A DNA stretch of 18,723 nt from an uncultured Clostridia bacterium (GTDB lineage Bacteria; Bacillota; Clostridia; Oscillospirales; Ruminococcaceae): NCBI GenBank assembly GCA_947165805.1, contig CAMVBT010000011.1, positions 1 to 18,723 on the forward strand, read 5' to 3'. Position 1 is the first letter of the stretch, and each line of letters opens with the position of its first letter. Both the position numbers and the translations under genes were made by a program. The notes under the pieces were generated by a model that did not search any database, was not told the DNA's origin, and saw only the letters and a list, made by a program, of their open reading frames with translations. Below are positions 1 to 8,000 of this stretch, piece by piece.

Positions 1-186
1 CGTGAGGATAAGTTTGCAGAGGATATCGTTTCGGCAGTGTCGGATAAGATAGAAAAGGCTTTGCCGAGCTTTCTTGGTGCTTGCATGATAAAGATATGCC
101 AGCCGTATGGGGCGGCGGCTCCGACAGCATCACCTGATGCCGGCATAGCGAACGAGGACATTGATTACAGTTTTCTCGGTGAATGA
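1..186 (+). CDS. C-terminal end of an unrecognised protein (5' end outside the window)
   Basis: Frame 1 is open from the window edge to a TGA at 184-186 and gives 61 residues ending DIDYSFLGE. The first half reads like an amphipathic helix (SDKIEKALPSFLGA). The tail is rich in Ala, Pro and Ser and ends in acidic residues. I do not recognise the family. It lies 355 nt upstream of a MobC-like gene on the same strand, so it is probably part of the same decayed conjugative or mobilizable element, perhaps a replication or transfer accessory gene. That role comes only from position. The start and most of the gene lie outside the window. Confidence 0.5.
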   Translation, partial: REDKFAEDIVSAVSDKIEKALPSFLGACMIKICQPYGAAAPTASPDAGIANEDIDYSFLGE

Positions 187-385
187 TATATCTCACGGTA
201 TAAGTTGTATCTCATACTGCGTTATTCATATATCATTCGCTTGTGAAACATATACCGGAGCTATACCATTCTGCGTGAAAATCTCAACCATGTACCATGT
301 GTTTCGATTTCTCACGCACCCCTCGAAAACTTCCTTCACTCAGGGAGGGACAAAAGCGGAGCTGTCACTATTGTGATGCTGTCGG

Positions 386-426
386 GCAGGTAGTACCTCT
401 GTATATACATACAGAGATCTACCTGC
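386..426. repeat. Nested 41-nt imperfect palindrome upstream of mobC
   Basis: The outer arms GCAGGTAG (386-393) and CTACCTGC (419-426) pair perfectly. The inner arms CTCTGTAT (397-404) and ATACAGAG (409-416) also pair perfectly around a 4-nt loop, leaving only a small internal loop. It sits about 115 nt before a mobilization gene, where oriT regions often lie, and could be an oriT stem or a transcript hairpin. No nick site is recognisable. Confidence 0.5.
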
Positions 427-454
427 TCAGGACACGTTCCCGAGACCCTTGTAA

Positions 455-492
455 ATGAGCATCTTTGATGCTCATGCCACGGCAAGCCGTGG
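455..492. repeat. Two back-to-back perfect hairpins before mobC
   Basis: ATGAGCATC-TTT-GATGCTCAT (455-475) is a 9-bp perfect stem. CCACGGC-AA-GCCGTGG (477-492) follows one base later with a 7-bp stem. With the palindrome at 386-426 they fill most of the gap between the partial gene and mobC. Neither has a T-run, so they are not typical terminators. They could be part of an oriT or leader structure. I see no gene in 187-541. Confidence 0.5.
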
Positions 493-541
493 ATAGCGTA
501 CCGCCCACAAAACACACTACACCAACGAAAGGAGAACGCAT

Positions 542-937
542 ATGACCAAACGCAAACGCTCACACTGTATCTGCCTCCGTCTTACCGATGATGAATACTT
601 ACTCTGGGAGAGAAAACGCAAAGAAAGCGGATTGTCCCAGACAGACTTCATTGTCAGGGCGATAAAGGACAGCACTATTAAAATATATCGCATTGATGAT
701 GCCCTCAGACCCATGATAAAGGAGCTTCGCTATATCGGGAGCAACATCAATCAGCTCGCATACTTCTCAAACATCGGACAGGAGTACCGTGTCAGAAATG
801 AGATAGAAAGTATTCGCAAGCGACACAATTTGTCAGCAGAATGCGCCGTTTTTTACGGAGGTATTATAATGGCAACTATGCAGATGAGTGGTCGTACCCA
901 AAGCGGAGCATATGGAAAAGGAAATATACTCCCTTGA
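542..937 (+). CDS. MobC-like relaxosome accessory protein, C-terminus apparently altered
   Basis: The ATG at 542 follows a good Shine-Dalgarno (AAAGGAG, 529-535). Residues 8-42 look like a ribbon-helix-helix DNA-binding fold (ICLRLTDDEY, then SQTDFIVRAI). Residues 60-73 carry the KELRYIGSNINQLA helix typical of MobC proteins, which bind oriT and assist the relaxase. About 105 residues look genuine. After residue 105 the sequence reads through a strong RBS and ATG (ACGGAGG at 854-860, ATG at 869) that would normally start the next gene, probably the relaxase. It then runs into integrase DNA in the wrong frame and stops at 935-937. The last 20 or so residues are therefore probably junction sequence. 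The family call comes from recognising the motif, without a database search. Confidence 0.65.
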   Translation: MTKRKRSHCICLRLTDDEYLLWERKRKESGLSQTDFIVRAIKDSTIKIYRIDDALRPMIKELRYIGSNINQLAYFSNIGQEYRVRNEIESIRKRHNLSAECAVFYGGIIMATMQMSGRTQSGAYGKGNILP

Positions 938-1487
938 TGAAGTAAAAAAGTTGTTTGAAAATCTCGGCAGCGAGCCGCTGAAATACCGTGTTTATCTTAT
1001 GCTGGCGATATACAGCGGCTACAGACGAAGTGAAATGCTGGGACTTGAATGGAAGGACATAGACTTCAAAAACGAGGTTATCCATGTAAGAAGAACATCA
1101 CAATACACGGCTGAAAAGGGGATATACACCGACACTACCAAGACAAGAAAGTCGAAGCGAATATCAAAGTTTCCACCGTCAATAATGGAGTTGTTGAAAG
1201 ACCTCAAGCTTGAACAGCAAAAGGAAGCGGAGAAGCTCGGCAGCAAGTGGATAGACTATGACCGTCTTTTCACAAAGTGGGACGGCACTCCTATGAACCC
1301 ACAGACACCCTATGAATGGCTGAAGGAATACTGTGAAAAGATAGATATTCCATTTAAAAATATCCATTCGCTCCGTCATATCAACAATATGAAAACATCT
1401 TTATTAAAAATCCGCTTAAAATCACATATCTCCCCACAAAAACAGCACCATGTAACAAAACAAACTTGGTGTTGTTTATTTATATAA
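888..1487 (+). pseudogene. Tyrosine recombinase (integrase) catalytic-domain fragment
   Basis: The frame opens with a GTG at 888, directly after a TGA, and codes for 199 residues. Residues 28-61 hold box I of phage-type integrases (YSGYRRSEMLGLEWKDIDF, catalytic Arg about 46). TKTRKSKR at 85-91 is the usual Lys hairpin region, and HSLRH (160-164) is the start of box II. Everything beyond is missing: there is no His/Trp box and no Tyr nucleophile, and the tail from residue 165 is unrelated. The N-terminal arm-binding and core-binding domains are also absent, since this frame begins inside the element's mobC/relaxase junction. The fragment cannot be active. It is a relic of an integrative element whose attachment site lies just downstream (1497-1529). 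Confidence 0.8.
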
Positions 1488-1496
1488 TGAATCTCT

Positions 1497-1529
1497 CGGT
1501 CGGGGGTTCGAGTCCGTTCACCAGCTCCA
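1497..1529 (+). other. 3' end of a tRNA gene (probably tRNA-Thr), candidate att site
   Basis: GGTTCGAGTCC (1505-1515) is a T-loop core. CACCAGC (1519-1525), the discriminator T (1526) and CCA (1527-1529) match the acceptor 3' half of a tRNA starting GCTGGTG, as in many tRNA-Thr genes. No 5' half, D arm or anticodon arm lies upstream, and the T-stem pairs poorly (GGGGG against CCGTT), so this is a fragment and not a working tRNA. A tRNA 3' end just after an integrase relic is the classic attL/attR arrangement of a tRNA-targeting element. The Thr identity is inferred from the acceptor stem only. Confidence 0.6.
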
Positions 1530-1540
1530 CTACTACTTGT

Positions 1541-1581
1541 TCGTGAAGTCGCTTGCAGAGCGGCTTCACGGCTTTTCTTTT
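1541..1581 (+). terminator. Rho-independent terminator after the tRNA fragment
   Basis: GTGAAGTCGCT (1543-1553) pairs with AGCGGCTTCAC (1559-1569) with one G-T pair and a 5-nt loop. CGGCTTTTCTTTTT follows. It probably belonged to the original tRNA transcript, which would put native chromosome to the right of the att fragment. Confidence 0.75.
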
Positions 1582-1598
1582 TCTGTAACAGGCACCGT

Positions 1599-1638
1599 TT
1601 TGTCCATTATTTGTCCATTGTTGAGGAAAAAGTCCATT
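1599..1638. repeat. Three GTCCATT direct repeats
   Basis: GTCCATT occurs at 1602-1608, 1613-1619 and 1632-1638; the first two are embedded in TTTGTCCATT spaced 11 bp apart. They sit about 75 nt past the candidate att site and could be integrase arm-binding repeats. The rest of 1582-1790 is AT-rich and shows no gene that I can support. Confidence 0.35.
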
Positions 1639-1792
1639 TTTGCTGTTTTGACTTGTTCTAACTTGCTATATCTTTACTACTGCTTTTATTGTCTATATTT
1701 CGATGCAAACTTGGTATTACACAGTTGCCAAGAATGTCGGTCAGGTACGGAACTAAGGCAATGATCTGATGAAAAAGCAAGGCATAGCAAAA

Positions 1793-1820
1793 GGCGCACC
1801 ATAACGATGCGCCTTTCTTT
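1793..1820. terminator. Bidirectional terminator closing the NRPS operon
   Basis: GGCGCA (1793-1798) pairs with TGCGCC (1808-1813) around a 9-nt loop. A T-rich run follows on the plus strand (TTTCTTT). On the minus strand the stem is followed by TTTTGC. It lies 16 nt past the PPTase stop codon, so it ends the minus-strand operon. Confidence 0.75.
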
Positions 1821-1836
1821 GAATACAGATCAAAAG

Positions 1837-2490
1837 TCAGATAATCATAGGTTCCGCGGAAACAACGACCGTATCCGGTACAGCATTCTTACCGCATACA
1901 CATACAGAATAGTCTTCCTTTTCCCACGCTGTAAAATGCAGCGTTTTTTCGTTGTAACGAACTGTGCCGCCGGAATAGTCTATATCTGGATCAGCCTCGT
2001 CAAACAGAGGAAGTCCTATACCTTCTTCCTTTGCAAACGCCTCTCGTATCGTCCATATCCTGTAAAAGCAGGAAACCGGATAAGCGGCTCTGCCAAGCAT
2101 TTCCCGCTCTACGGGAGTGAATGTGTCGGAAAGCTCCCGCCATTCGACAGGTATATGCTGTTCAATATCTATCCCGACAGGCGAATCGCTGACTGCAATA
2201 ACGACAAGATGTCCTGAATGAGATATGCTGAAATGAAAGTCTTTTGCTCCGCCGATATACGGCTTTCCGTATTCCGTGAGAAGTATCTTGGGGGCAGACA
2301 TACCAAGTCTCTCCGCAGCGAAAGTCCGTATCATGCGTCGCCCTGTGATAAACCGCAGCCTGTCGTCCTCGCGGAGAAAGCGATCCGCTTTTTCCCGTTC
2401 GGCAGGAGAAAGACCCGTATATAAGGTGCGGCACATCTCATTTGTCAGGCGTATATCCGAAAAAAAGACTTCAATATTTTTACTTGTCAT
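1837..2490 (-). CDS. Sfp-type 4'-phosphopantetheinyl transferase
   Basis: This enzyme transfers phosphopantetheine from coenzyme A onto the active serine of carrier domains, turning the apo-NRPS into its holo form in the cytoplasm. The 217 residues are normal for the Sfp class, and the core motifs are in order: GKPYI (75-79), FSISHSG (87-93), VGIDIE (105-110, Mg-binding Asp108 and Glu110) and WTIREAFAKEEGIGL (146-160, with Glu150 and Lys154). It is the last gene of the operon. Its ATG lies one base after the stop of the phosphatase gene, so translation is probably coupled; a weak AAAGG is 12 nt upstream. The natural substrates are the three T domains of the NRPS in the same operon. It may also serve other carrier proteins. 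Confidence 0.93.
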   Translation of the reverse strand: MTSKNIEVFFSDIRLTNEMCRTLYTGLSPAEREKADRFLREDDRLRFITGRRMIRTFAAERLGMSAPKILLTEYGKPYIGGAKDFHFSISHSGHLVVIAVSDSPVGIDIEQHIPVEWRELSDTFTPVEREMLGRAAYPVSCFYRIWTIREAFAKEEGIGLPLFDEADPDIDYSGGTVRYNEKTLHFTAWEKEDYSVCVCGKNAVPDTVVVSAEPMII

Positions 2491-2491
2491 A

Positions 2492-4303
2492 TCAACCGCT
2501 GCCTTTAATGGACAGACAAAGCATCGTTATATCGTCCGCCTGAGGAGCTCCGCCGGCAAATTGTGCAACAGAGTCGGAGACCTTACGGCATACTGTCCCG
2601 CATATATCTTCTTCATTGGGCGATATACCGTTCAGAGCCGCGATAGGACGCTTTTCTCCGTAGAAACCGCTGTTCGTGTCTGTTGCTTCGGTCACACCGT
2701 CGGTATAAAGGTAAAGAATATCTCCCTTACGCAGCTTTAAGCTCTGTGTCTGATATTCCGCGTCGTCCATCAGTCCGAGGATCAGGTCGGTTTTCATTTT
2801 AAGAAATTCCGCTTTTCCGTCACGAATAAGCACAGGGGGATTATGTCCCGCGTTTACAAAGCGCAGCTCGCCCGTTAAGATATCAAGTACGCCCACCCAC
2901 GCCGTGATGAACATTCCCGCCTCGTTGCCGTCGCATATCCGCACGTTCGCACGGGAAACACTTTCCCCGAGATCGTCGGCGCTCACTATGCTGTCACGCA
3001 AAGTTGCTTTTCCATTCATCATGAACATTGCGGCGGGTATCCCTTTGCCGGAAACATCGGCTATCATAAACACGAGCGTATGTTCATCCGTCATATAGAA
3101 GTCATAGAAGTCGCCGCCCACCTCTTTGGCGGTATTCATCGACGAGAAAAGACCGAAATACCGATTGTTCTTCAACCCTTCCGTTAGCACCGGAAGCGCG
3201 GAATACTGTATCTCCCACGCATAACGCAATTCTTCGTCGATCCTTGCGGTTTCCCGTGCTATATGCTTTTTAATGGAAGCGACCGTCTTGTTGATACCCT
3301 CGGAGATAGTTTCAAATTCGCTCGAAGACCGTACAGACACTTTCTCGTCAAGCTCCCCACCGGTAATGGAAGCGAGCGTTCCCGCGATCTCTTTCACGGG
3401 GCGAGTTACCTTCCGCTTCATCAGCATAGAAACACTGATAAACAATGTTACAAACAGTATCATTCCGAGAACTGAGGATAGTATCAGGTTTATCCTGATA
3501 TTCTCCATGACCCTTTTCTGTGAGAGCACTGCGACTATTTTGAAGTTGCTTATGGTGTCGAACACACGGTAGTAGGTGACGCCGTTAACAGATACCTCCC
3601 TGATCTCTCTGGTCTCGCCGTGTATCTCACGGCCTTCAAACATCTTGTCGATATCCTGGCTGCTGTCATCATACGGCTTGCTTACTACAGTGTTGTTCTC
3701 GTCGATTATGAACAGCATACCGTTCTGATTTACATGACGGCTACTGATAAATTCTGTCACAGCCTCGGATATGATGCTGTCAAGGCTATCCTGACTGAAC
3801 CCGCCCATCACATACATACCGTTGTCCAGTTCTGTTCCGATATACTGAATTATCTCGGACGGATCGCCGGCACTCTGAGGTATAGGAGAAAGGAGTTCCT
3901 TCTTTTCACGAAGTTCCTTGAAAAATCCTGAGGTCGCATCATTGCTGTCAAGATCAACGCCTATCATGTTTTTATTGGTAGATTCCAGCACAATGCCGTT
4001 TTCATCTATAATACTGGCCTCGTCGCAGTCGAGGTAGTATGGTATCAAGTCAAGGTCGGTGTAGCCGGGCTGAAGGTATGACTTTACAAAATACATACCT
4101 AAAAGCTGGGTCTCACTTACAAAGTGGGTCAGCGATCTTATCTCGTCTTCTATCGAGACCTTCAGGAGCCGCTCGGTATCATTCATAGTGACCTTGTACT
4201 GTATTACAACAGACAGCGCCGTTGTGAGCAGAAACATCAATACCATTATCAGCAACAGCCATTTGTTCAATTGTGACGCTATTGTTGGCAGTTTACGCTT
4301 CAT
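2492..4303 (-). CDS. Membrane sensor PP2C/SpoIIE-type serine phosphatase (Cache-HAMP-PP2C)
   Basis: This 603-residue protein is built like RsbU/SpoIIE-class phosphatases that dephosphorylate STAS proteins, with an added extracellular sensor. A membrane helix (about 15-36) is followed by an extracellular region (38-268) that resembles a double Cache fold (SIIDENGIVLESTNK, then MLFIIDENNTVVSKP), a second helix (272-294), a HAMP linker (295-347) and a phosphatase domain (about 365-600). Metal-site motifs are intact: EVGGDFYD (394-401), ADVSGKG (415-421), NAGHNPP (484-490), DGVTEA (535-540) and QADDIT (588-593). The ATG at 4303 has AAGGAG 6 nt upstream and overlaps the end of the RsbW-like gene by 11 nt. 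The likely substrate is the phosphorylated STAS protein two genes upstream. The sensed ligand is unknown; Cache domains usually bind small molecules. Confidence 0.9.
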   Translation of the reverse strand: MKRKLPTIASQLNKWLLLIMVLMFLLTTALSVVIQYKVTMNDTERLLKVSIEDEIRSLTHFVSETQLLGMYFVKSYLQPGYTDLDLIPYYLDCDEASIIDENGIVLESTNKNMIGVDLDSNDATSGFFKELREKKELLSPIPQSAGDPSEIIQYIGTELDNGMYVMGGFSQDSLDSIISEAVTEFISSRHVNQNGMLFIIDENNTVVSKPYDDSSQDIDKMFEGREIHGETREIREVSVNGVTYYRVFDTISNFKIVAVLSQKRVMENIRINLILSSVLGMILFVTLFISVSMLMKRKVTRPVKEIAGTLASITGGELDEKVSVRSSSEFETISEGINKTVASIKKHIARETARIDEELRYAWEIQYSALPVLTEGLKNNRYFGLFSSMNTAKEVGGDFYDFYMTDEHTLVFMIADVSGKGIPAAMFMMNGKATLRDSIVSADDLGESVSRANVRICDGNEAGMFITAWVGVLDILTGELRFVNAGHNPPVLIRDGKAEFLKMKTDLILGLMDDAEYQTQSLKLRKGDILYLYTDGVTEATDTNSGFYGEKRPIAALNGISPNEEDICGTVCRKVSDSVAQFAGGAPQADDITMLCLSIKGSG

Positions 4304-4715
4304 GACCTTCTCCTTGACAGCAGATTTTCAGCAGTATAATATTTCTGCCGTTTGTTCTCTGATACTGCCATTCACTCACCGTCTGGACCGATATAGCTAT
4401 ACCCATTCCGCCGCTGTCGAGGTCGAGGGGGTCTTTTTCTTCGTTCTCGTATGTCGTAGGGTCAAAAGGCACGCCATCGTCATACAGTCCGATAAACAGC
4501 CCGTGATCTGATCTCATGCAGGCAAATCCCATATTTTCAGCACCCGAATAAAGCACTATGTTTGTGATAAGCTCATCGCATACAAGCACAGCTTTTTTTA
4601 TTATGCCGATGTTATCCGTGAGTGCTGATATATCGCTTTTGACAATATCAAGCGAGGAAAGTGAAACACTTATCTCTTTCCACGACAGATCGGCGCATAT
4701 CATCTCCATCATCAT
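4293..4715 (-). CDS. RsbW/SpoIIAB-like anti-sigma factor or serine kinase (HATPase domain)
   Basis: The 140 residues form a GHKL ATPase fold like RsbW, SpoIIAB and BtrW. Such proteins phosphorylate a STAS partner on serine and sequester a target, usually a sigma factor. The N box is KKAVLVCDELITNIVLYSG (40-58, Glu48 and Asn52), the G1 box is YDDGVPFDP (78-86, Asp80 and Gly82-adjacent loop) and the G2 box is SGGMGIAIS (101-109). The first ATG (4713-4715) overlaps the STAS stop codon as ATGA. Met2, Met3 and Met5 are alternative starts, and no Shine-Dalgarno is visible, which fits coupled translation. No sigma factor follows; a phosphatase gene does. Its target is therefore unknown, and could be a sigma factor elsewhere or another protein of this operon. 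Confidence 0.85.
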   Translation of the reverse strand: MMMEMICADLSWKEISVSLSSLDIVKSDISALTDNIGIIKKAVLVCDELITNIVLYSGAENMGFACMRSDHGLFIGLYDDGVPFDPTTYENEEKDPLDLDSGGMGIAISVQTVSEWQYQRTNGRNIILLKICCQGEGHEA

Positions 4716-5002
4716 TCTATGTTCAGCCGTTTGTCAAGACCGGTCATTTTCAGTACATCGAAAACCTCCGGCGTGAGATTTTTCAGAGTGAGCGCACCGT
4801 TCATCTTTTTGTGCGCAGCAACTATCTGTCTGATACCTGCCGATGATGTGTACTCAAGTCCTGTCAGGTCAAGCACGAGTTTCTCCACAGAGGGCTCAAG
4901 TTCACTGAGCATCCCGGCAAATTCCGGTGCGCTCTTTGCGTCCATCCACCCATTAAGTGAAAGTGTTACAGTGTTTCCTTCGATCTTCTTTTCAATGTTC
5001 AT
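4712..5002 (-). CDS. STAS-domain anti-anti-sigma factor (RsbV/SpoIIAA-like)
   Basis: At 96 residues this is a single STAS domain of typical length. The phosphorylation loop is LEYTSSAGIRQI (49-60), with Ser54 the probable phosphosite by comparison with SpoIIAA and Ser53 the alternative. In partner switching, the unphosphorylated form binds the RsbW-type kinase and frees that kinase's target; phosphorylation by the kinase turns this off, and a PP2C phosphatase restores it. All three parts sit side by side here. The ATG at 5002 has a strong AAAGGAGA 9 nt upstream, and the gene starts 20 nt after the NRPS stop, so it is the only internal gene apart from the NRPS with a strong independent RBS. 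A second possible partner is the HATPase domain on the MATE exporter. Confidence 0.9.
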   Translation of the reverse strand: MNIEKKIEGNTVTLSLNGWMDAKSAPEFAGMLSELEPSVEKLVLDLTGLEYTSSAGIRQIVAAHKKMNGALTLKNLTPEVFDVLKMTGLDKRLNIE

Positions 5003-5022
5003 AGTATGTTTCTCCTTTAACC

Positions 5023-8000
5023 TTATTCCGCATCACTGTCAAAAAATCCCAGTGATATAAGCGATTCTATTGCACTTTCCAGATAACGCTCGTCGGTCAG
5101 CGGCCAGCGGTAGCCAAGACGATAAAGAACGTTCTTGGTGAATGTGTGATCCTCGGGAACGTATGAGCGCACCGTCTCCGCATCGGCGGAAAGGTAGCTG
5201 ATAAGCCCGGAAACAAGCATATTCTTCTTTTCGTCCCGCATAGCTTCCGACATTCGCTTTGAGAACTCTTCCTCATTTACGGCGTCAACGGGTATTCCCG
5301 CATTATTCATCGCTGCGACGACATCACCCATTTCGATCCAATGACCGTTGACAGCGTGGAATACCGTAAATTTATCGGGAGTTCCGCTTAGCAGACGAAC
5401 TGCCTTAGCAACAAGATCTATCGGTGAGAATTCTACCGGTCTTGCCATTTCACTGACAGGGTAAGCGCCTATCGCCGCATAGCCTTTCAGATTGCGCATA
5501 AATCCGCTTGTCACGGAGTTTGCCTGAAATTCTCCGTCGCTGTCTCTGCTCATAAGATTGCCGACGCGTATCACCTTTGCCTTGAGCCTGCCTGCCGCTA
5601 TTTCACGCAGTATAAGCTCCTCGGCTTTGTATTTTGAATTGATATACTGATTTGAGAGATCCTGCCCGAAGTACAGCATATTTTCACGCATCACGGCGGT
5701 GTCGGGAAGTGCGTGGTCAACATTCTCTCCCGCAACAGATACCGTGGATATCTGTATCAGTCTGGCGCCCGTCTTTTCGCAGAGAGCAACGAGGTTCCCG
5801 ACGCCTTTAACATTCACGCGTTCAAGTATATCGTCCTTTGCGAAATGCTTCACACAGGCGGCGCAGTTGATGACAGTACCGAAGGAAATGCCGTCCTGCG
5901 CAAGAACAAGCTCACGGTCAGTGATATCTCCGTCCATGGCTTTAAGTCTTCCACTGTCGAATTCCGCGGCGCAGTTCGTGTCGAAATAATAAACCAGCAT
6001 GGATTCGAGACGCTTGCGTGCCGTCTCTGAAGAGCCCTTGCGGATAAGGCAGGTTATCTTGCCTTTTTCGTTTTCAAGAAGCTCATGCAGCATATGTATG
6101 CCGAGAAAGCCCGTAGCACCGGTGAGCAGTATGTCGCCGAGAGGCACTGATGTCACCTCACGGATATGTTTCATCGTGTTGTATTCAAGAGCGGGCTTTA
6201 TCTCGGGTATCTCCTTGTCCTCGACCGCCGGCTCGCATATCGTATCAGAACGCTTACTTTCGCCGTTTTTGCCGAGTATATTTCTTTCAAGAGCCTCGAC
6301 TGTCGGGAACGCGAAAATATCTTTATACGCTATCGGGATATTTTCTACCATAGCCTGCATAGCGACCTTGGACGCGAGTATTGACGTTCCGCCTATCTCG
6401 AAGAAGTCCTCGTCAGCTGCCACGCTGTCAAGTCCGAGAGCTTTTGCGAACATTGCGGCTATCTTTTGCTGGAGCTCAGAAGAAGCTGCCTTTTCGCTGC
6501 GCTTTTTCTGTGTGAACTGCGGCTCAGGCAATGCTTTTCTGTTGATCTTGCCGTTTACGGTAAGCGGAAACTCGGTCAGATGCACGAACACACCGGGTAT
6601 CATATATACCGTAAGAGTTTCCTTCATGTGCGCTGTGAGCTTTGTCTCGTCAACAGGCTGCTCAGACGCATAGTAGCCGCACAGGAAGCTTCCGTCACCC
6701 GTGCCTTTCACGATGACTGCACTGCGCTTTATGCCGGGGAAGCTGTTCATCACATTTTCTATACCGTCCAGCTCAATGCGCAGTCCCCTGATCTTTACCT
6801 GATTATCGTTGCGTCCGCAGTGTACTATCTCGCCTCTGCCGTTGAAATACGCAACATCACCACTGCGATACGCAGGAACGTCTTTGCCGTTTATTTTCAC
6901 GGTGATGAACTTTTCACGGGTCATTTCGTCAAGGTTGACATAGCCCTTCCCGACCTGCGCGCCGGCAATGACAAGCTCGCCTCTCGCATAGGGCGGGAGA
7001 AAGTTTCCGAAGCTGTCGCGGATAAGGAAGTATGTGTTGAGCGTAGGACCGCCGACAGTCACCTGTCCGCCGTCAAGCACGCCTATACTTACAGATACGC
7101 AGGTTTCCGTGGGACCGTAGCTGTTGAAGAGAGTTCCCGTAAATCCCGCTTTGCGTATCTTCGCATACAGAGCAGCAGGAAAGGGCTCCGCACCGACGAT
7201 AAGCGCTTTCAGTCTGCCGAGTGCGCCCGCCGCTTCGGGAACATCAAGTATCGACTGCAAATACGACGGCGTGCACTTCATCATGTCAACTCCGGTGTTC
7301 GTCACAGTCCGCATAAGCAGCAGCGGATTGTGTATCTCCTCATCGGTTGCAATCGAAACCGCCTTGCCGTGATAGAGCGGCATCATTTCTTCTATGACAG
7401 AAACGTCGAAGGTGATCGCCGCAAGTGCTAAGAATATTGTTGAATTATCAACATAGGCTTTCGCAAGAGTGTTCTTTTCGTTATACGCAAGCAGGTTCGC
7501 AAGGTTCGAGTGCTTTATTTCAACGCCTTTCGGATTTCCCGTGGAGCCGGAGGTGTATATGAGGTATGCCGCGCTTTCACGCTCGATCTTTACCGGCAGG
7601 TCAAACGAGCTGCCGTTTATCACATCTTTGCTGATGTCATCGGTAAAGAGTATGTCAAGCCCGTCAAACAGCGTATTTCTTTTGCCGTACAGCGTCTTTG
7701 CGGTGATAAGTCGTGTTATACCCGCGTCTTTGAGTATATAAAGGATCCGGTCATCGGGGTATTCGGGTTCAAGCGAAACGAACGTACCGCCGGAAAGCAT
7801 AATGCCTTCACGCACAGCGTAAATGTCTTCGTCACGCTCCATATACAGCGCGACCCTGTCATTCGTGCGAACGCCGCTTTCTATGAGTGCGTTGGCGATA
7901 CTCTTTGCCTTGCACCACAACTCGCGGTATGTGACTTTCACCTGTCCGCTTCGGGCTATGACAGCGATCTCGTCAGGAGATGCTTCCGCCGCCGTTGCGA

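Noticed and set aside
386..492. CRISPR array or toxin-antitoxin RNA
   Set aside because: The palindromes differ from each other, there are no regular repeat-spacer units, and no cas or toxin gene is nearby.
1497..1529. A complete tRNA gene
   Set aside because: Only the T-loop and acceptor 3' half are present, the T-stem pairs badly, and no anticodon or D arm lies upstream.
2492..5002. Classical SigB or SpoIIA operon
   Set aside because: The STAS and RsbW-like genes fit, but no sigma factor gene follows, and the set lies inside an NRPS operon.
5023..6200. Thioesterase release or epimerization in the NRPS
   Set aside because: The C-terminus shows an NAD(P)-binding reductase with GATGFLG and a Tyr/Lys pair. 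No GxSxG thioesterase motif and no extra condensation-like (E) domain is seen.
6466..7431. Long plus-strand open frame (321 codons) and many others at 5.7-13.4 kb
   Set aside because: They are antisense shadows of the NRPS gene, which shows continuous domain motifs on the minus strand. They have no RBS or recognisable protein features.
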